Assembly: GCA_007570785.1 (NCBI GenBank)
Contig: ML664161.1
Coordinates: 8,812,352-8,876,351 of the forward strand
DNA: 64,000 bases
Source of the DNA: Antilocapra americana
Taxonomy: Eukaryota; Chordata; Mammalia; Artiodactyla; Antilocapridae
Direction: 5' to 3'
Shown here: positions 63,233 to 64,000 of the stretch, one piece after another
Numbering within the stretch: the stretch's first letter is position 1
Layout of the letters: each line of letters begins with the position of its first letter
Notes under the pieces: model-generated
Database searches by the model: none
The model's input: only the letters and a program-made list of their open reading frames with translations
What the model was told of the DNA's origin: nothing
Position numbers and translations under genes: made by a program

Positions 63233-63612
63233 CTGATGTTGTTGTTCAGTCGCTCAGTGTTGTTGACTCTTTGCGACCCCATGGACTGCGGCACACCAGG
63301 CTTCCCTGTTCATCACCATCTCCCAGAATTTGTTCAAACTCATGTCCACTGAGTTAGTGATGCCATCCATCCATCTCATCCTCTGTTGTCCCCTTTGCCT
63401 CCCGCCTTTAATCTTTTCCAGCATCAGGGTCTTTTCCAATGAGTCAGCTCCTCCCATCAGGTGGCCAAAGTATTGGAGCTTCAGCATCTGTCCTTCCAGT
63501 GAATATTAAGGGTTCATTTCTTTCAGGATTAACTGGTTCGATCTCCTTGCAGTCCAAGGGACTCTCAAGAGTCTTCTCCAACAACACAGTTCAAAAGCAT
63601 CAATTCTTCATA
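63233..63612 (-). mobile_element. BovB 3' fragment (antisense)
   Basis: Reverse BovB end from gatgttgttgttcagtcgct through ccatccatctcatcctctgt and ggtggccaaagtattggagc to ttcaaaagcatcaattcttc. No clear target duplication, so the ends are approximate. Confidence 0.93.
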
Positions 63613-63859
63613 CAGTTTTTAGAAACCTGAGTTAGGAATCCCTGTGCTCAGCCTGAGAAGGACCACCTTATATTTTAAGATACGTCCTTATCCATCTTCC
63701 TCTCCATCCCATCCTCTGATTATCGCTGCAGCTCCATCAGATTTGAACATGCTATCCCCCCTTCCTTATGGAACCTCTGTAGTGGTCCCCCTTGTCTAAG
63801 CTGCTTGATGCTCGCCTTCCCAAGTACTTTAGATTTCCTCACCAGATGTCCAAATTTTT

Positions 63860-64000
63860 ACCCTATTTCAGGAATATGCCTTGTTCTCTCTTCTTTTCCT
63901 TCCAATCCCTCTGCCTAGTGCACTCCAACTCAGATCTTCAAGAGCTAAGTCAGATATCACCTCTTCTGTTAAGCCTGCCTGTCTTCCAAGGCATGGCAAG
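63860..64000 (+). mobile_element. Probable L2 LINE fragment (runs off the window)
   Basis: The order cttttccttccaatccctct, gcctagtgcactccaactca, then cagatatcacctcttctgtt and aagcctgcctgtcttcc follows the central L2 pattern. Divergence is high. Confidence 0.55.

Larger units (their letters stand above)
60334..64000 (+). other. FNDC3B: FNDC3B intron 3' of exon C (partial)
   Basis: The intron starts gtaatg and continues beyond the window; it is phase 1. The stretch 60334-62475 is AT-rich with no gene or confident repeat. The rest holds an old L1 3' end, a BovB 3' fragment and an L2-like segment, listed separately. Confidence 0.88.

Overview
The window is mammalian nuclear DNA from a ruminant, most likely a bovid. 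It carries BovB (RTE-type) LINE copies, Bov-tA and BOV-A2 SINEs and CHR-type tRNA-Glu-derived SINEs, on an older layer of L1, L2, MIR, MaLR and hAT relics. That mix is typical of cattle, buffalo, sheep and goat; I cannot separate these species here. There are no operons, phage genes, CRISPR arrays or rRNA genes.

One host gene is visible, on the + strand: FNDC3B (fibronectin type III domain containing 3B, FAD104), recognised from its protein sequence. Three internal coding exons are present: exon A (38047-38123), exon B (56269-56512) and exon C (60046-60333). Their split codons join cleanly: A enters after one base of a Gly codon and ends on a codon boundary, B ends one base into a Glu codon, and C begins with the other two bases and again ends one base into a codon. 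Together they encode about 200 residues of the low-complexity N-terminal part (Pro/His/Tyr-rich, then basic, then Gly-rich), before the FN3 repeats. The start codon, promoter, FN3 domains and C-terminal membrane anchor lie outside the window or were not found.

Layout: 1-38046 is intron 5' of exon A, with a 10-base N gap at 2768-2777. It holds a nearly full-length but dead BovB (14720-17724, with an exact 12-bp target duplication), several BovB 3' fragments, SINEs and a long antisense L1 (about 31160-33350). The 18.1-kb intron A-B (38124-56268) holds a sense L1 carrying BOV-A2 and BovB insertions, an MLT1-type LTR, another L1 with a nested SINE, and a Bov-tA lying 156 bp before exon B. The 3.5-kb intron B-C holds one BovB fragment. 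The 3' flank to 64000 holds L1, BovB and L2 relics.

The points most worth checking are: a SINE-derived cryptic exon with good splice signals just before exon B that would introduce a stop; a GGC-encoded polyglycine tract in exon C; a 5:1 antisense bias of BovB fragments relative to the gene (6 of 7 copies); a perfect 31-bp tandem duplication; and a perfect 20-bp palindrome. I found no evidence of an undescribed multi-gene system.
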